Positions 30,664-39,104 of a stretch of 64,000 nucleotides of DNA are shown piece by piece (the first letter of the stretch is position 1; each line of letters begins with the position of its first letter). Made by a program: the position numbers and the translations under genes. This DNA comes from Solirubrobacter soli DSM 22325 (GTDB taxonomy: Bacteria; Actinomycetota; Thermoleophilia; Solirubrobacterales; Solirubrobacteraceae). The stretch spans positions 1-64,000 of the forward strand of contig NZ_AUIK01000030.1 in assembly GCF_000423665.1 (NCBI RefSeq), written 5' to 3'. The notes under the pieces are model-generated. The model had not been told where the DNA came from, made no database searches, and worked only from the letters and a program-made list of their open reading frames with translations.

Positions 30664-31343
30664 CCAGCGTGCTGCTCGCCGACGACCAGGAGCTCGTGCG
30701 CGCGGGCTTCCGGCTGATCCTCGAGCTCGAGGGCTTCGACGTGGTCGGCGAGGCGGGCGACGGGGCCGCGGCACTCGAGCTCGCACGCTCGCTGGAGCCC
30801 GACGTGGTCCTGATGGACGTGCGGATGCCGCGGATGGACGGGATCGAGTCGACGCGGCGGATCGGGCTCGCGGGCCTGCGGACGCGCGTGCTCGTACTGA
30901 CGACCTTCGACATGGACGAGCACGTCTACGACGCGCTGCGGGCGGGCGCGTCGGGGTTCCTGCTCAAGGACGCGGGGCGCGCGCGACTGGTCGAGGGCGT
31001 GCGGACGGTCGCGGCGGGCGAGTCGCTGTTCGCGCCCTCGGTGCTGCGCCGCCTGGTCGACCACTACGTCGCGCGGCCGCCGGTCGGGCGCTCGATCGGG
31101 CTGGAACAGCTCTCTGAGCGCGAGCTGGAGGTGCTGCGGCTGATCGGACGCGGGCTCTCCAACACCGAGATCGCCGAGGAGCTGGTGATCTCGCCGGCCA
31201 CCGTGAAGACCCATGTCCGCCACGTGCTGGCCAAGCTGAACCTGCGCGATCGCGTGCAGGCCGTGGTGCTGGCGTACGAATCAGGCCTCGTTTCCGCCGG
31301 ACAGGCGTCGGGTAATCCCCCCGACACTCGAACGGCTCCATAA
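30660..31343 (+). CDS. NarL/LuxR-type response regulator
   Basis: 227 residues: receiver domain with phospho-acceptor Asp53 in LMDVRMPRMDG, and a C-terminal LuxR helix-turn-helix (LSERELEVLRLIGRGLSNTE to VKTHVRHVLAKL). The GTG start is fixed by the overlap with its kinase. The natural target is the DUF485/actP promoter or leader, whose first gene begins 15 bp downstream. Confidence 0.9.
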   Translation: MTSVLLADDQELVRAGFRLILELEGFDVVGEAGDGAAALELARSLEPDVVLMDVRMPRMDGIESTRRIGLAGLRTRVLVLTTFDMDEHVYDALRAGASGFLLKDAGRARLVEGVRTVAAGESLFAPSVLRRLVDHYVARPPVGRSIGLEQLSERELEVLRLIGRGLSNTEIAEELVISPATVKTHVRHVLAKLNLRDRVQAVVLAYESGLVSAGQASGNPPDTRTAP

Positions 31344-31358
31344 GGGGGAGACGTCCTG

Positions 31359-31667
31359 ATGAGCAGTCTTGCCGAGCCCAATTGGGAGGCACTGGCACGC
31401 GATCCGCAGTTCCGGGAGCTCGTGGCGAACCGGCGAAGGTTCGTCGCGCTGGTCACCGGCTTCTATTGCCTGTACTTCGTCGTCTTCCTGGCGTTGCTGG
31501 GGTACGCGAAGGACTTCATGGCCAACGAGGTGCTGGGCATCTCGCTCGCGCTGTGGGGCGGGTTCTCGATCTGCGCGCTGACCGTGATCCTGGCCGTCAC
31601 GTACGCTCGCCGCGCTCCTGAGTGGGAGCGGATGGCGCAGCGCGTCGTCGAGGAGGCGAACCGATGA
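31359..31667 (+). CDS. DUF485 small membrane protein, partner of ActP
   Basis: 102 residues with two helices (FVALVTGFYCLYFVVFLALL and EVLGISLALWGGFSICALTV) and the family end YARRAPEWERMAQ. DUF485 proteins (YjcH type) sit upstream of acetate/pyruvate symporters and are thought to be accessory subunits. The RBS is AGGGGGAG; the stop overlaps the actP ATG (ATGA). Confidence 0.88.
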   Translation: MSSLAEPNWEALARDPQFRELVANRRRFVALVTGFYCLYFVVFLALLGYAKDFMANEVLGISLALWGGFSICALTVILAVTYARRAPEWERMAQRVVEEANR

Positions 31668-33304
31668 GGCTCCTCGCGACCACCGGTGACTTCAACGCGC
31701 TGGCCGTCGGCGTCTTCGCCTGCGTCCTCGCCGTCACGCTCGTCATCACCCGCTGGGCGGCCAAGCGCACGCACAGCGCGACCGAGTTCTACGCCGCGGG
31801 GCGCGGCGTCTCCGGCCGGGCCAACGGCATCGCCACCGCGGGCGACTACCTCAGCGCCTCGACGTTCCTGGGCTACGCCGGCCTGATGTACCTCTACGGC
31901 TTCGACGGCTGGGTCATCGGCCTCGGCGCCTGCCTCTCGTTCCTGCCGGTGCTCTATCTGCTCGCCGAGCGGATGCGCAACGCGGGCAAGTTCACGGTCG
32001 CCGACGTGCTCGCGTTCCGGCTGAAGGCGCGGCCCGTGCGGGTCGCCACCGCGATCAACACGCTGCTGATCTCGGGCATCTACCTGGTCGCGCAGCTGGT
32101 CGGCGCGGGCGCCGTGATCGAGGCGCTGGCGGGCATCAGCTTCCCCGTCGCCGTGCTGATCTGCGGCTGCTTCATGGTCGTCTACGTGGTCTTCGGCGGC
32201 ATGCTGGCCACGACGTGGGTGCAGATCATCAAGGCCGTGATGCTGATGATCGCGGGCACCGTCGTCGCCGTCGCGGTGCTGGCCAAGTTCAACTTCAACC
32301 CGTCGCAGCTGCTCGACACGGCAGCCAGGAATCACCCTGACGGCAACGCGATCCTCGGCCCCGGCACCTACCTGACCTCGCCGATCCTCGTGATCTCGAC
32401 CGGCCTGACGATCTTCATCGGCACCGCCGGCCTGCCCCACATCCTGACCCGCTTCTTCACGGTCCCGGACTCCAACGCCGCGCGCAAGTCGGTGCTCTAC
32501 ACGATCGGCATCATCGCCACGTTCACGGCGATGGTCACGATCATCGGCTTCGGCGCGCGGGCGCTGCTCGGCCAGGGCGCCACCGAGGCCGTCGGCAAGG
32601 GCGGCAACCTCGCCGCGCCGCTGCTGGCCCAGTTCCTGGGCGGCGGTGACGGGACCGTCGGCGGCGACATCGCCCTCGCGCTGTTCTCCGCGGCCGCCTT
32701 CGCGACGATCCTCGCGGTCGTCGCCGGCCTCGTGATCGCCTCCGCGGGCGCGATCGCCCACGACCTGTGGAAGAACGTGCTCGGCCGCGGGACCGAGCAG
32801 GACGAGCGCAAGGTCGCGCGCATCGCCTCGATCGGCGTCGGCGCCGCCGCGATCCTCGGCACGCTGGCGATCGGCTCGGGCTTCAACGTGACCGTGCTGG
32901 TCTCGATGGCGTTCGTCTTCGCCGCCTCGGCCAACTTCCCGCCGCTGCTGCTGGCGCTGCTCTGGCGCCGCTTCAACACGACGGGCGCGCTGACCGGCAT
33001 CGCCTTCGGCATCACCGCCTCGGTCGTGATGATCGTCCTCTCGCCCCCGGTGTGGCCGGGCCCGGACTCCCAGGGCTCTCCCTCACCGCTGACGTTCCCG
33101 GGCATCGTCACGATCCCGATCGGCTTCCTCGGCTGCGTCCTCGGCACCCTGCTGAGCAAGGAGGAGGTCGGCACCGAGCGTTCCTACGACGAGCTGCTCG
33201 TGCGCTCCGAGACCGGCATCGGCTCCGAGGGCGGGCCGGAGCCCAGGACCCGCACCGGCCGCTTCCGCCGCGAGGCGGAGCAGCCCGCACTTAAAGGGGC
33301 CTGA
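31664..33304 (+). CDS. actP: ActP-type cation/acetate symporter
   Basis: 546 residues, sodium:solute symporter fold with about 13 helices. Seen: EFYAAGRGVSGRANGIATAGDYLSASTFLG-type N-terminal signature, GLPHILTRFFTVPDS, and long helix pairs to residue ~500, followed by a short cytoplasmic tail. Imports acetate or related short monocarboxylates with a cation. Translation is coupled to DUF485, and a two-component pair lies immediately upstream. The stop lies in the loop of a hairpin shared with the convergent ROK gene. Confidence 0.9.
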   Translation: MRLLATTGDFNALAVGVFACVLAVTLVITRWAAKRTHSATEFYAAGRGVSGRANGIATAGDYLSASTFLGYAGLMYLYGFDGWVIGLGACLSFLPVLYLLAERMRNAGKFTVADVLAFRLKARPVRVATAINTLLISGIYLVAQLVGAGAVIEALAGISFPVAVLICGCFMVVYVVFGGMLATTWVQIIKAVMLMIAGTVVAVAVLAKFNFNPSQLLDTAARNHPDGNAILGPGTYLTSPILVISTGLTIFIGTAGLPHILTRFFTVPDSNAARKSVLYTIGIIATFTAMVTIIGFGARALLGQGATEAVGKGGNLAAPLLAQFLGGGDGTVGGDIALALFSAAAFATILAVVAGLVIASAGAIAHDLWKNVLGRGTEQDERKVARIASIGVGAAAILGTLAIGSGFNVTVLVSMAFVFAASANFPPLLLALLWRRFNTTGALTGIAFGITASVVMIVLSPPVWPGPDSQGSPSPLTFPGIVTIPIGFLGCVLGTLLSKEEVGTERSYDELLVRSETGIGSEGGPEPRTRTGRFRREAEQPALKGA

Positions 33305-33312
33305 CCCCTTTA
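33292..33312. terminator. bidirectional hairpin holding both convergent stop codons
   Basis: TAAAGGGG (33292-33299) pairs perfectly with CCCCTTTA (33305-33312) around loop CCTGA. The actP TGA stop (33302-33304) is in the loop, and the ROK gene stop TAA (33312-33310) is in the arm, so one hairpin can serve both convergent genes. There is no long U-run on either strand. Confidence 0.6.
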
Positions 33313-34293
33313 GGTTCGCGCGACCGCGCGGCGCGCTGCCAGCAGCGCGCCGCCGTGGGCGCCGCCGAGGTCGCCGAGCTCGGCCAGGAGGACCGGGGGC
33401 GGGTCGTTGTCGACGAACAGGTGCGGGAGCATCGCTTCGCGGATGCGCTCCACCCACGGTTCGCCGAGGCGGATGCCGAGACCGCCGCCGATCACGACGG
33501 CTTCCGGGTCGAGCAGGTTCACGGCGGACGCCACGCCCGCGCCGAGGGCCTCCAGGGCCTCTTCGAGCAGGTCGATCGCCATGTGGTCGTCGCGGGCGAG
33601 GGCGCGCTCCCAGATGCCCGAGGAGAGGCGGTCGCGGCCGCGCTCCTCCATGATCTTGAACAGCGACGTCTTCTCGCCCTGCTCGACGCGCTTGCGCGCC
33701 CGCGCCTCCATCGCGCCGCGGCCGGCGTAGGCCTCCATGCAGCCACGGCGGCCGCACGGGCACTTGGCGCCGTTGACGCGCACGACCATGTGGCCGATCT
33801 CGCCCGCGGTCTTGCGCCCGACCCACGGCTTGCCGTCGAGGATCAGCCCGCCGCCGACGCCCGTCCCCCAGAACACGCCGAGCAGGCTGTCGAACTCGCG
33901 CGCGGCGCCGATCTCGAACTCCGCGTCGGTCGCCAGGTCGACATCGTTGCCGAGCGCCACCGGGGTGCCGTCCAGGTCCTTCTCCAGCGCCTTGCGCAGG
34001 TTGAACGAGCCGGCCCAGTCGGACAGGTTCATCGCGCCGGAGACGGTGCCGTGGACGTCGTCGACCGAGCCCGGGGAGCCCACGCCCACGCCGTCGAGGT
34101 CCGCCGTCGTCAGACCGGCCTCCTCGAGCGCCTCGACGAGCACGGCGGCCATCCGCGCGGCGATGGCCTTGGGCCCGCCCTTGAGGGGCGTCTGATCACG
34201 CTTTGCCCCGAGCACCGCGTGGTCGGAGCCTTCGTCCACGACCGCGGCCTGGATCTTCGTCCCGCCGAGGTCGATGCCGCCGTAGATCGCCAT
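33310..34293 (-). CDS. ROK-family sugar kinase (glucokinase-like)
   Basis: 327 residues. N-terminal ATP motif GIDLGGTKIQAAVVD, sugar-site ALGNDVDLAT, GTGVGGGLI, the structural zinc motif CPCGRRGCME, and the C-terminal GGGLG/GALLAAR. ROK kinases phosphorylate glucose or related sugars. No DNA-binding helix-turn-helix is present, so it is an enzyme and not a repressor. Start at 34293 or nine bases earlier (34302). Confidence 0.88.
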   Translation of the reverse strand: MAIYGGIDLGGTKIQAAVVDEGSDHAVLGAKRDQTPLKGGPKAIAARMAAVLVEALEEAGLTTADLDGVGVGSPGSVDDVHGTVSGAMNLSDWAGSFNLRKALEKDLDGTPVALGNDVDLATDAEFEIGAAREFDSLLGVFWGTGVGGGLILDGKPWVGRKTAGEIGHMVVRVNGAKCPCGRRGCMEAYAGRGAMEARARKRVEQGEKTSLFKIMEERGRDRLSSGIWERALARDDHMAIDLLEEALEALGAGVASAVNLLDPEAVVIGGGLGIRLGEPWVERIREAMLPHLFVDNDPPPVLLAELGDLGGAHGGALLAARRAVART

Positions 34294-34332
34294 GGGACGC
34301 ATCTTGCCCGTTGAGGCGGGCGTCATGCTCTG

Positions 34333-35226
34333 GTGGTGGAGGTCTGGGCTCATGATCGCTGGCGAATCCCGCTACCCGAGGGGCACAAGTTCCCGATCGA
34401 CAAGTACCGCCTGCTGCGCGAACGGGTGGAGAACGACGTCACCGTGCTCGAGTCCGAGCCGGTCTCGTGGGAGCAACTGGCCGCCGTCCACGAGGCCCCG
34501 CTGCTGGAACGCATCCGCACGGGCACGATGAGCCTGCGCGAGATCCGAGGCCTCGGCCTGCCGTGGTCCGAGGTGCTGGTCGAGCGCGGGCGGCGCTCCG
34601 TCGGCGGCACCGTCGCGGCGGCCCGACGCGCGCTCGAGCATGGGATCGGGATGAACCTCGGCGGCGGTACCCACCACGCCGGCCGCGACTTCGCCCGCGG
34701 CTACTGCCTGTTCAATGACGTCGTCGTCACGTTGGCGCAATTGCGCTCGGAGGGACTCGTCCGCCGCGCGGTCGTCGTCGACTGCGACGTGCACCAGGGC
34801 GACGGCACCGCCCAACTCCTCGGCCCCGACCCGGACGCCTTCACGCTCTCGCTGCATGGCGCCCGCAACTACCCGTTCGAGCGGATCCCCTCCGACCTCG
34901 ACGTCGACCTGCCGTCCGGTACCGGCGACGACGAGTACCTGCGCGTGCTGGACGAATCGCTCGACACCGCGCTCGCCCAACCGGCCGACATCGCCTTCTT
35001 CCTCGCCGGAGCCGACCCCTGGGAAGGCGACCGCCTGGGCCGCCTCGCGCTGACCAAATCGGGCCTGCGCGCCCGCGACGAACTGGTCCTCGACCGGCTC
35101 CTGGCGGCCGGCGCCGCGGTGGTCGTCGTGCTCGCCGGCGGCTACGCGCCGGACGTCAACGACACGGTCGACATCAACGCCGCCACCGTCGCAGCCGTCG
35201 CCGCGCGCGACGGCGTCCTAAGCTGA
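34333..35226 (+). CDS. histone deacetylase-like (AcuC/AphA-type) amidohydrolase
   Basis: 297 residues of the zinc deacetylase fold. Conserved: catalytic His pair in GGTHHAGRDF (H114, H115), D150-C-D152-V-H154 zinc-binding segment in DCDVHQGDGTA, third metal Asp in GADPWEGD, and active-site Tyr in LAGGY. Substrates in bacteria are acetyl-lysines or acetylpolyamines. Shorter than AcuC; it is divergent from the ROK kinase with a GTG start. Confidence 0.88.
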   Translation: MVEVWAHDRWRIPLPEGHKFPIDKYRLLRERVENDVTVLESEPVSWEQLAAVHEAPLLERIRTGTMSLREIRGLGLPWSEVLVERGRRSVGGTVAAARRALEHGIGMNLGGGTHHAGRDFARGYCLFNDVVVTLAQLRSEGLVRRAVVVDCDVHQGDGTAQLLGPDPDAFTLSLHGARNYPFERIPSDLDVDLPSGTGDDEYLRVLDESLDTALAQPADIAFFLAGADPWEGDRLGRLALTKSGLRARDELVLDRLLAAGAAVVVVLAGGYAPDVNDTVDINAATVAAVAARDGVLS

Positions 35227-35236
35227 TCGGGTTCCC

Positions 35237-35308
35237 GGGGGCGTAGTGATAATGGGAGCACGCGGCCTTTGCACGGCCGAGGTAGGGGTTCGATTCCCCT
35301 CGCCTCCA
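35237..35308 (+). tRNA. tRNA-Ala (anticodon UGC)
   Basis: Acceptor stem GGGGGCG/CGCCTCC has a G3-U70 wobble, the alanine identity element. Anticodon arm is CGGCC-TTTGCAC-GGCCG (anticodon TGC). T arm is AGGGG-TTCGATT-CCCCT, variable loop 4 nt (AGGT), CCA not encoded. The D arm (GTGA / GCAC with loop TAATGGGA) is irregular: position 14 is T where A is nearly invariant. Read by eye, not by a covariance model. Confidence 0.85.
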
Positions 35309-35370
35309 CTCGGGAATCCGGCCCATCGAAGAGGTCACCGCCTGCCGCAAAGCTGCTGCGAGGGAAGTGG

Positions 35371-35778
35371 CTACGAACCGAGCAGGCGGTCGAGCAGCGC
35401 GCCGAACTGGGCACGCTCGTTCTCGTCGAGCGGGCTGAAGGAGTCCTCGAGGACGAGGTTCAAGCGCCGCTGGCCCTCTTCGCGGGCCTGCTCGCCGCGC
35501 TCGGTGAGGCGGTGGCGGACGGCCCGGCCCGGGCCGGGAGCGCGCTCGATCAGGCCGCGGTCGATCATTCGTGTCGCCAGCGTGCCCATCGCCTGGTCGG
35601 TCTGGAACGTGAGTTGCGCGAGGTCGTGCAACGACGCGTCCGGGTTGGCGTGCAGGTGACGCAGCGCGTCCCACTGGACAAGGCTCAGCCCCAACGGCTT
35701 GAGCGCGTCGTTGCCGGCGCGGTGGTGGCGCATCTGCAGGCGCTTGACCGCAAGTCCGAGCTCGGGGAGGGAGTGCAC
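35371..35778 (-). CDS. MarR-family transcriptional regulator
   Basis: 135 residues with the MarR winged helix: LSLVQWDALRHLHANPDASL, recognition region FQTDQAMGTLATRMIDRGLI and wing RAPGPGRAVRHRLTERG. Likely represses itself and the divergent alpha/beta hydrolase through the dyad between them. Ligand unknown. Confidence 0.88.
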   Translation of the reverse strand: MHSLPELGLAVKRLQMRHHRAGNDALKPLGLSLVQWDALRHLHANPDASLHDLAQLTFQTDQAMGTLATRMIDRGLIERAPGPGRAVRHRLTERGEQAREEGQRRLNLVLEDSFSPLDENERAQFGALLDRLLGS

Positions 35779-35798
35779 AGGAGGCAGCGTATCAACTT

Positions 35799-35824
35799 GC
35801 TTATCTCAATATATTGATCTAAGC
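35799..35824. promoter_or_regulatory. 26-bp dyad, candidate MarR operator
   Basis: A perfect 12-bp palindrome TCAATATATTGA (35806-35817) is flanked by the inverted arms GCTTA (35799-35803) and TAAGC (35820-35824). It lies in the 54-bp divergent gap between the MarR gene and the hydrolase gene, one of the most AT-rich spots in the window. Size, symmetry and place fit a MarR dimer site overlapping both promoters. Confidence 0.6.
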
Positions 35825-35832
35825 TTGTTGAC

Positions 35833-36483
35833 ATGACGACTTTCCTCCTCCTCCATGGCGGCGCCGGGCCGGCGTCCGTGGCCGCGTTCGCCGAGCGCCT
35901 GAGCCGCGATGCGCACGTGATCGCCCCGACGCATCCGGGCTTCGGCGGCACGCCGCGCGACGGCGTCGAGACCATCCGCGACTACGCCGTCGGATACGCC
36001 AAGCTCGTCGAGGACTTCGACGACGTGACCGTGGTCGGCAACTCGATCGGCGGGTGGATCGCGGCCGAGCTCGCGCTCCTCGATCCGCACCAGGTGCGTC
36101 GCTATGTGCTGGTGGACGCGGTAGGCATCGAGGTTCCCGGCCATCCGGTCGTCGACTTCTTCAGCCTCACCCTCCCGGAGGTGGCGAAGCGCAGCTACTA
36201 CGACCCGGAGCGATTCAGGATCGAGCCGGGCCCGGACGCGCAGTCGAACCGCGAGACGCTGGCGGCCGTCGCGGGCGGCATGGCCGACCCGACGCTGCGC
36301 GAGCGCCTCGCCGGCGTGTCCAAGCCGACACTCGTCGTGTGGGGCGACAGCGACGGCATCGTCGACCCCGACTACGGCCGCGCCTACGCGGACGCGATCC
36401 CCGGCGCACGCTTCGCGCTGCTCGAGAACACCGGGCACCTGCCTCAGATCGAGAGCCCGGACGCGCTGCTGGCGCTCGTGTAG
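35833..36483 (+). CDS. alpha/beta-fold hydrolase
   Basis: 216 residues. Oxyanion loop LLLHGGAG (~6-12), nucleophile Ser71 in GNSIGG, acid in WGDSDGIVD and His202 in ENTGHLPQIE. Substrate is not predictable (ester, lactone or epoxide-like). It is divergent from the MarR regulator across a 26-bp dyad, so likely induced by the MarR ligand. The 3' end overlaps the convergent SDR gene by 40 bases. Confidence 0.83.
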   Translation: MTTFLLLHGGAGPASVAAFAERLSRDAHVIAPTHPGFGGTPRDGVETIRDYAVGYAKLVEDFDDVTVVGNSIGGWIAAELALLDPHQVRRYVLVDAVGIEVPGHPVVDFFSLTLPEVAKRSYYDPERFRIEPGPDAQSNRETLAAVAGGMADPTLRERLAGVSKPTLVVWGDSDGIVDPDYGRAYADAIPGARFALLENTGHLPQIESPDALLALV

Positions 36484-37412
36484 GCGATGCCCGTGAGCTC
36501 TTCCGAGAGCGTCCACATCCGCGCTGCGTCCTCGGGGCTGCGCAGCGGCCTCCAGAGCTTCAGCTCTCCCGGTCGGCCCCCGAGGCTCCCGGGCCCCTGC
36601 GGGCCGTAGAACCCGCCGTCCCGGGACTCGGGCGAGGTCGCCGCCATGAGGGCCGGCAACCCCGCGCTGTCCGCGGTTCCGACGATCAGGCCGCGCGCCG
36701 AGAGCCGGCGGATCAGTCGCACGCTGCGGGTGTCCTCGGGCCGTCCGACCTCCGGACGCGCCGCGAGCAGGCTGGTCGGGGCGACGCCGGGATGGGAGAT
36801 GGTGCTGGTGATCCCCCAGCCTGCGGCCCGGCTCCGATGGCTGAGCTCGAGCCCGAACAGCCCGCACGCGAGCTTGGACTGCCGGTACGCCCGCATGCCG
36901 TCGTACCTTCGTGCCCAGTTGACGTCGTCCCAGTTGATCGTGCCGCTGCGCGCCGCGACGCTCGCTTGCGAGGTCACCCGCGCGCGGCCGGCCTTCAGGA
37001 GTGGCAGGAGGTGGGCGGTGAGGGCGAAGTGGCCGAGGTGGTTGGTCCCGAACTGCAGCTCGAACCCGTCGGCGGTGGTCTGCCGGTCGGGCGGGGTCAT
37101 GACCCCCGCGTTGTTGATGAGGAAGTGGATCGGCGCCCCCTCGGCGCGCAACTTCTCGCCGAGCGCCGCGACCGACGCCAGCGAGGACAGGTCCAGCGCC
37201 TCCAGCGACAGCTCGGCCGATGGGTGCCGCTCGCGAATCCTGGCGACGGCCACCTCACCCTTGCGCGGGTTTCGCACCGGGAGCACCACCTCGGCGCCTG
37301 CACCGGCGAGCTTGGTCGCGATCCCGAGTCCGATCCCGTCGCTGGCGCCTGTGACCACAGCTCGCTTTCCGGAGAGGTCGGGGATCGTGATGTCGTGGCT
37401 CCTTCGTGGCAT
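36444..37412 (-). CDS. short-chain dehydrogenase/reductase
   Basis: 322 residues, longer than the ~250 usual for classical SDRs. Cofactor motif TGASDGIG (21-28), NNAGVM (~100), catalytic Tyr176 and Lys180 in YRQSK. The family resembles retinol-dehydrogenase/WWOX-like reductases. It is divergent from the XRE regulator with a 78-bp gap, the usual layout for MmyB-type regulators and the SDR they control. Confidence 0.85.
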   Translation of the reverse strand: MPRRSHDITIPDLSGKRAVVTGASDGIGLGIATKLAGAGAEVVLPVRNPRKGEVAVARIRERHPSAELSLEALDLSSLASVAALGEKLRAEGAPIHFLINNAGVMTPPDRQTTADGFELQFGTNHLGHFALTAHLLPLLKAGRARVTSQASVAARSGTINWDDVNWARRYDGMRAYRQSKLACGLFGLELSHRSRAAGWGITSTISHPGVAPTSLLAARPEVGRPEDTRSVRLIRRLSARGLIVGTADSAGLPALMAATSPESRDGGFYGPQGPGSLGGRPGELKLWRPLRSPEDAARMWTLSEELTGIAYTSASSASGLSI

Positions 37413-37490
37413 GACGAGCAGCGTCGCCCACTACGCGGGCGGTATCCACGGCCTGACGATCCGTGGCTGAGCGGTCCGACCCGGGCGAGA

Positions 37491-38324
37491 ATGGACGCGA
37501 TGATCGATCGAGCGGGACTTGCCGAGTTCCTCCGCGGCCGCCGAGAGGCGCTGCAGCCGGAGGACGTCGGCCTCCCTCGCGGTCAGCGGCGTCGGACGAG
37601 CGGGCTGCGGCGGGAGGAGGTCGCCGCCCTGTGCCACATGTCGACGGACTATTACGCGCGTCTGGAACGCGAGCGGGGTCCACAACCCTCTGAGCAGATG
37701 ATCGCCTCGATCGCTCAGGGGCTGCGCCTGTCGCGCGACGAGCGCGACCACCTCTTCCGCCTTGCCGGGCGCCGGCCGCCCGCGGCGGAGTCGGGCAGCG
37801 ACCACATCGGTCCCGGGATGCTGCGGATCTTCGACCGGCTCGAGGACACGCCGGCGGAGATCGTCACCGAGCTGGGTGAGACGCTGCGGCAGAACGCGCT
37901 CGGCATCGCGCTCGTCGGAGACCTGCGGCGCTACGCCGGCCCGGCGCGGAGCATCGGCTACCGGTGGTTCACCGACCCGCGGGCGCGCGCCCTGCACCCG
38001 CCCGAGGATCACGCCTTCTACTCGCGGATGTACGTCTCAGGACTCCGCGGCGTGCTCGCATTGCGCGGGCCCGGATCCAGGGCGGCCGGCCTCGTCGAGC
38101 TGCTCACGGGACAGAGCGAGGAGTTCCGAGTCCTGTGGAAGGACCACGAGGTCGGAATCAGACCCCGAGAGATCAAGCGCTACGAGCACCCCATCGCCGG
38201 CCGGCTGGAGCTCAATTGCCAGATCCTGCTCGACCCGGACGAGTCCCACTCGCTCCTCGTCTACACCGCCGCACCGGGCAGCGAGAGCTACGAGCGACTT
38301 CAGCTCCTGGCGGTGGCCCTGTAG
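37491..38324 (+). CDS. XRE regulator with MmyB-type ligand domain
   Basis: 277 residues: XRE helix-turn-helix at res ~25-80 (RTSGLRREEVAALCHMSTDY, then YARLERERGPQPSEQMIASI), followed by the MmyB-like ligand domain (~105-270), which in this family binds fatty acid or related ligands. GGGCGAGA precedes the ATG at 37491; 37500 is an alternative. Likely regulates the divergent SDR. The 3' end overlaps the AraC gene by 25 bases. Confidence 0.87.
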   Translation: MDAMIDRAGLAEFLRGRREALQPEDVGLPRGQRRRTSGLRREEVAALCHMSTDYYARLERERGPQPSEQMIASIAQGLRLSRDERDHLFRLAGRRPPAAESGSDHIGPGMLRIFDRLEDTPAEIVTELGETLRQNALGIALVGDLRRYAGPARSIGYRWFTDPRARALHPPEDHAFYSRMYVSGLRGVLALRGPGSRAAGLVELLTGQSEEFRVLWKDHEVGIRPREIKRYEHPIAGRLELNCQILLDPDESHSLLVYTAAPGSESYERLQLLAVAL

Positions 38325-39049
38325 GCGCCTGGGGTGCGGCCCATCGTGCGCTGGAAGGTGTCGATGAACGCGCTGGTGGTCGCCCAGCCGCAGCGGTGGG
38401 CGGTCTCGGTGACCGGGGTGCCGGCGGCGAGCAGGATCATCGCCTCGAAGACCCGCACGCGCGTGCGCCACTGCGGGTAGGTCATCCCGAACTCCTCGCG
38501 GAAGAGCCGCGACAGGGTGCGCTCACCCGCACCCACCTCGGCGGCGAGAGTCGCCAGCGGGCGGGCGACGCCGAGGTCGGCGTTGACGAGCGAGCAGGCC
38601 GCCGCGAGGCGCGGGTCGACGGCGGCGGGAAGCATGATCGGCTCCTGGCGGGTGCGGCGGAGCTGGTCGCGCAGGACGAGGCGGATCCGGCGCACCTCGG
38701 CCTCCGGCAGCGTCTCGTCCGTGCACGCGACGAGCAGCTCGCGCAGCAGCGGGCCGACGGCGATCACGGTCGGCTCGGCGTCGGCGAGCGGCGCGTCCCC
38801 CAGCTCGAAGCCCACGGCGTGGAACGCGCTCGCGCCGTAGAAGCGGTGCTCGTGCCAGGTGCCGGCGGGGAGCCAGACCGCGCGCTCCGCCGACGCGACC
38901 CAGCGCCCCGCGGAGGTCCGCACGGCGAGCACGCCCGTGGAGACGTAGACGAGCTGGTGCTCGTCGTGGCGGTGGCGGTCGATCCGGTCGCCCGCCGCGC
39001 GCAGCGACGACGCCGTGGGTGCGAATGTCGTGTGGCGGATCTCCGACAC
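38300..39049 (-). CDS. AraC-family transcriptional regulator
   Basis: 249 residues: N-terminal cupin ligand domain (HRHDEHQLVYVSTGVLAV, WLPAGTWHEHRF), then C-terminal double helix-turn-helix ending TSAFIDTFQRTMGRTPGAYR. The GTG at 39049 is chosen because the cupin fold begins shortly after it; further upstream codons run into the MFS promoter. Likely controls the divergent MFS transporter. Confidence 0.85.
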   Translation of the reverse strand: MSEIRHTTFAPTASSLRAAGDRIDRHRHDEHQLVYVSTGVLAVRTSAGRWVASAERAVWLPAGTWHEHRFYGASAFHAVGFELGDAPLADAEPTVIAVGPLLRELLVACTDETLPEAEVRRIRLVLRDQLRRTRQEPIMLPAAVDPRLAAACSLVNADLGVARPLATLAAEVGAGERTLSRLFREEFGMTYPQWRTRVRVFEAMILLAAGTPVTETAHRCGWATTSAFIDTFQRTMGRTPGAYRATARS

Positions 39050-39090
39050 TTCTCGGCAGATTACGGGAAGTCGCCAGGGCTTCCGAGAAC
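39049..39090. promoter_or_regulatory. inverted repeat between AraC and MFS genes
   Basis: CTTCTCGGCAG-like and TTCCGAGAAC-like arms contain the exact inverted heptamer TTCTCGG (39050-39056) and CCGAGAA (39083-39089). An inner pair GGAAG / CTTCC lies at 39066-39070 and 39080-39084. In a divergent promoter beside an AraC gene this is a plausible operator. Confidence 0.4.
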
Positions 39091-39104
39091 TACCTTCCGG
39101 CGCC

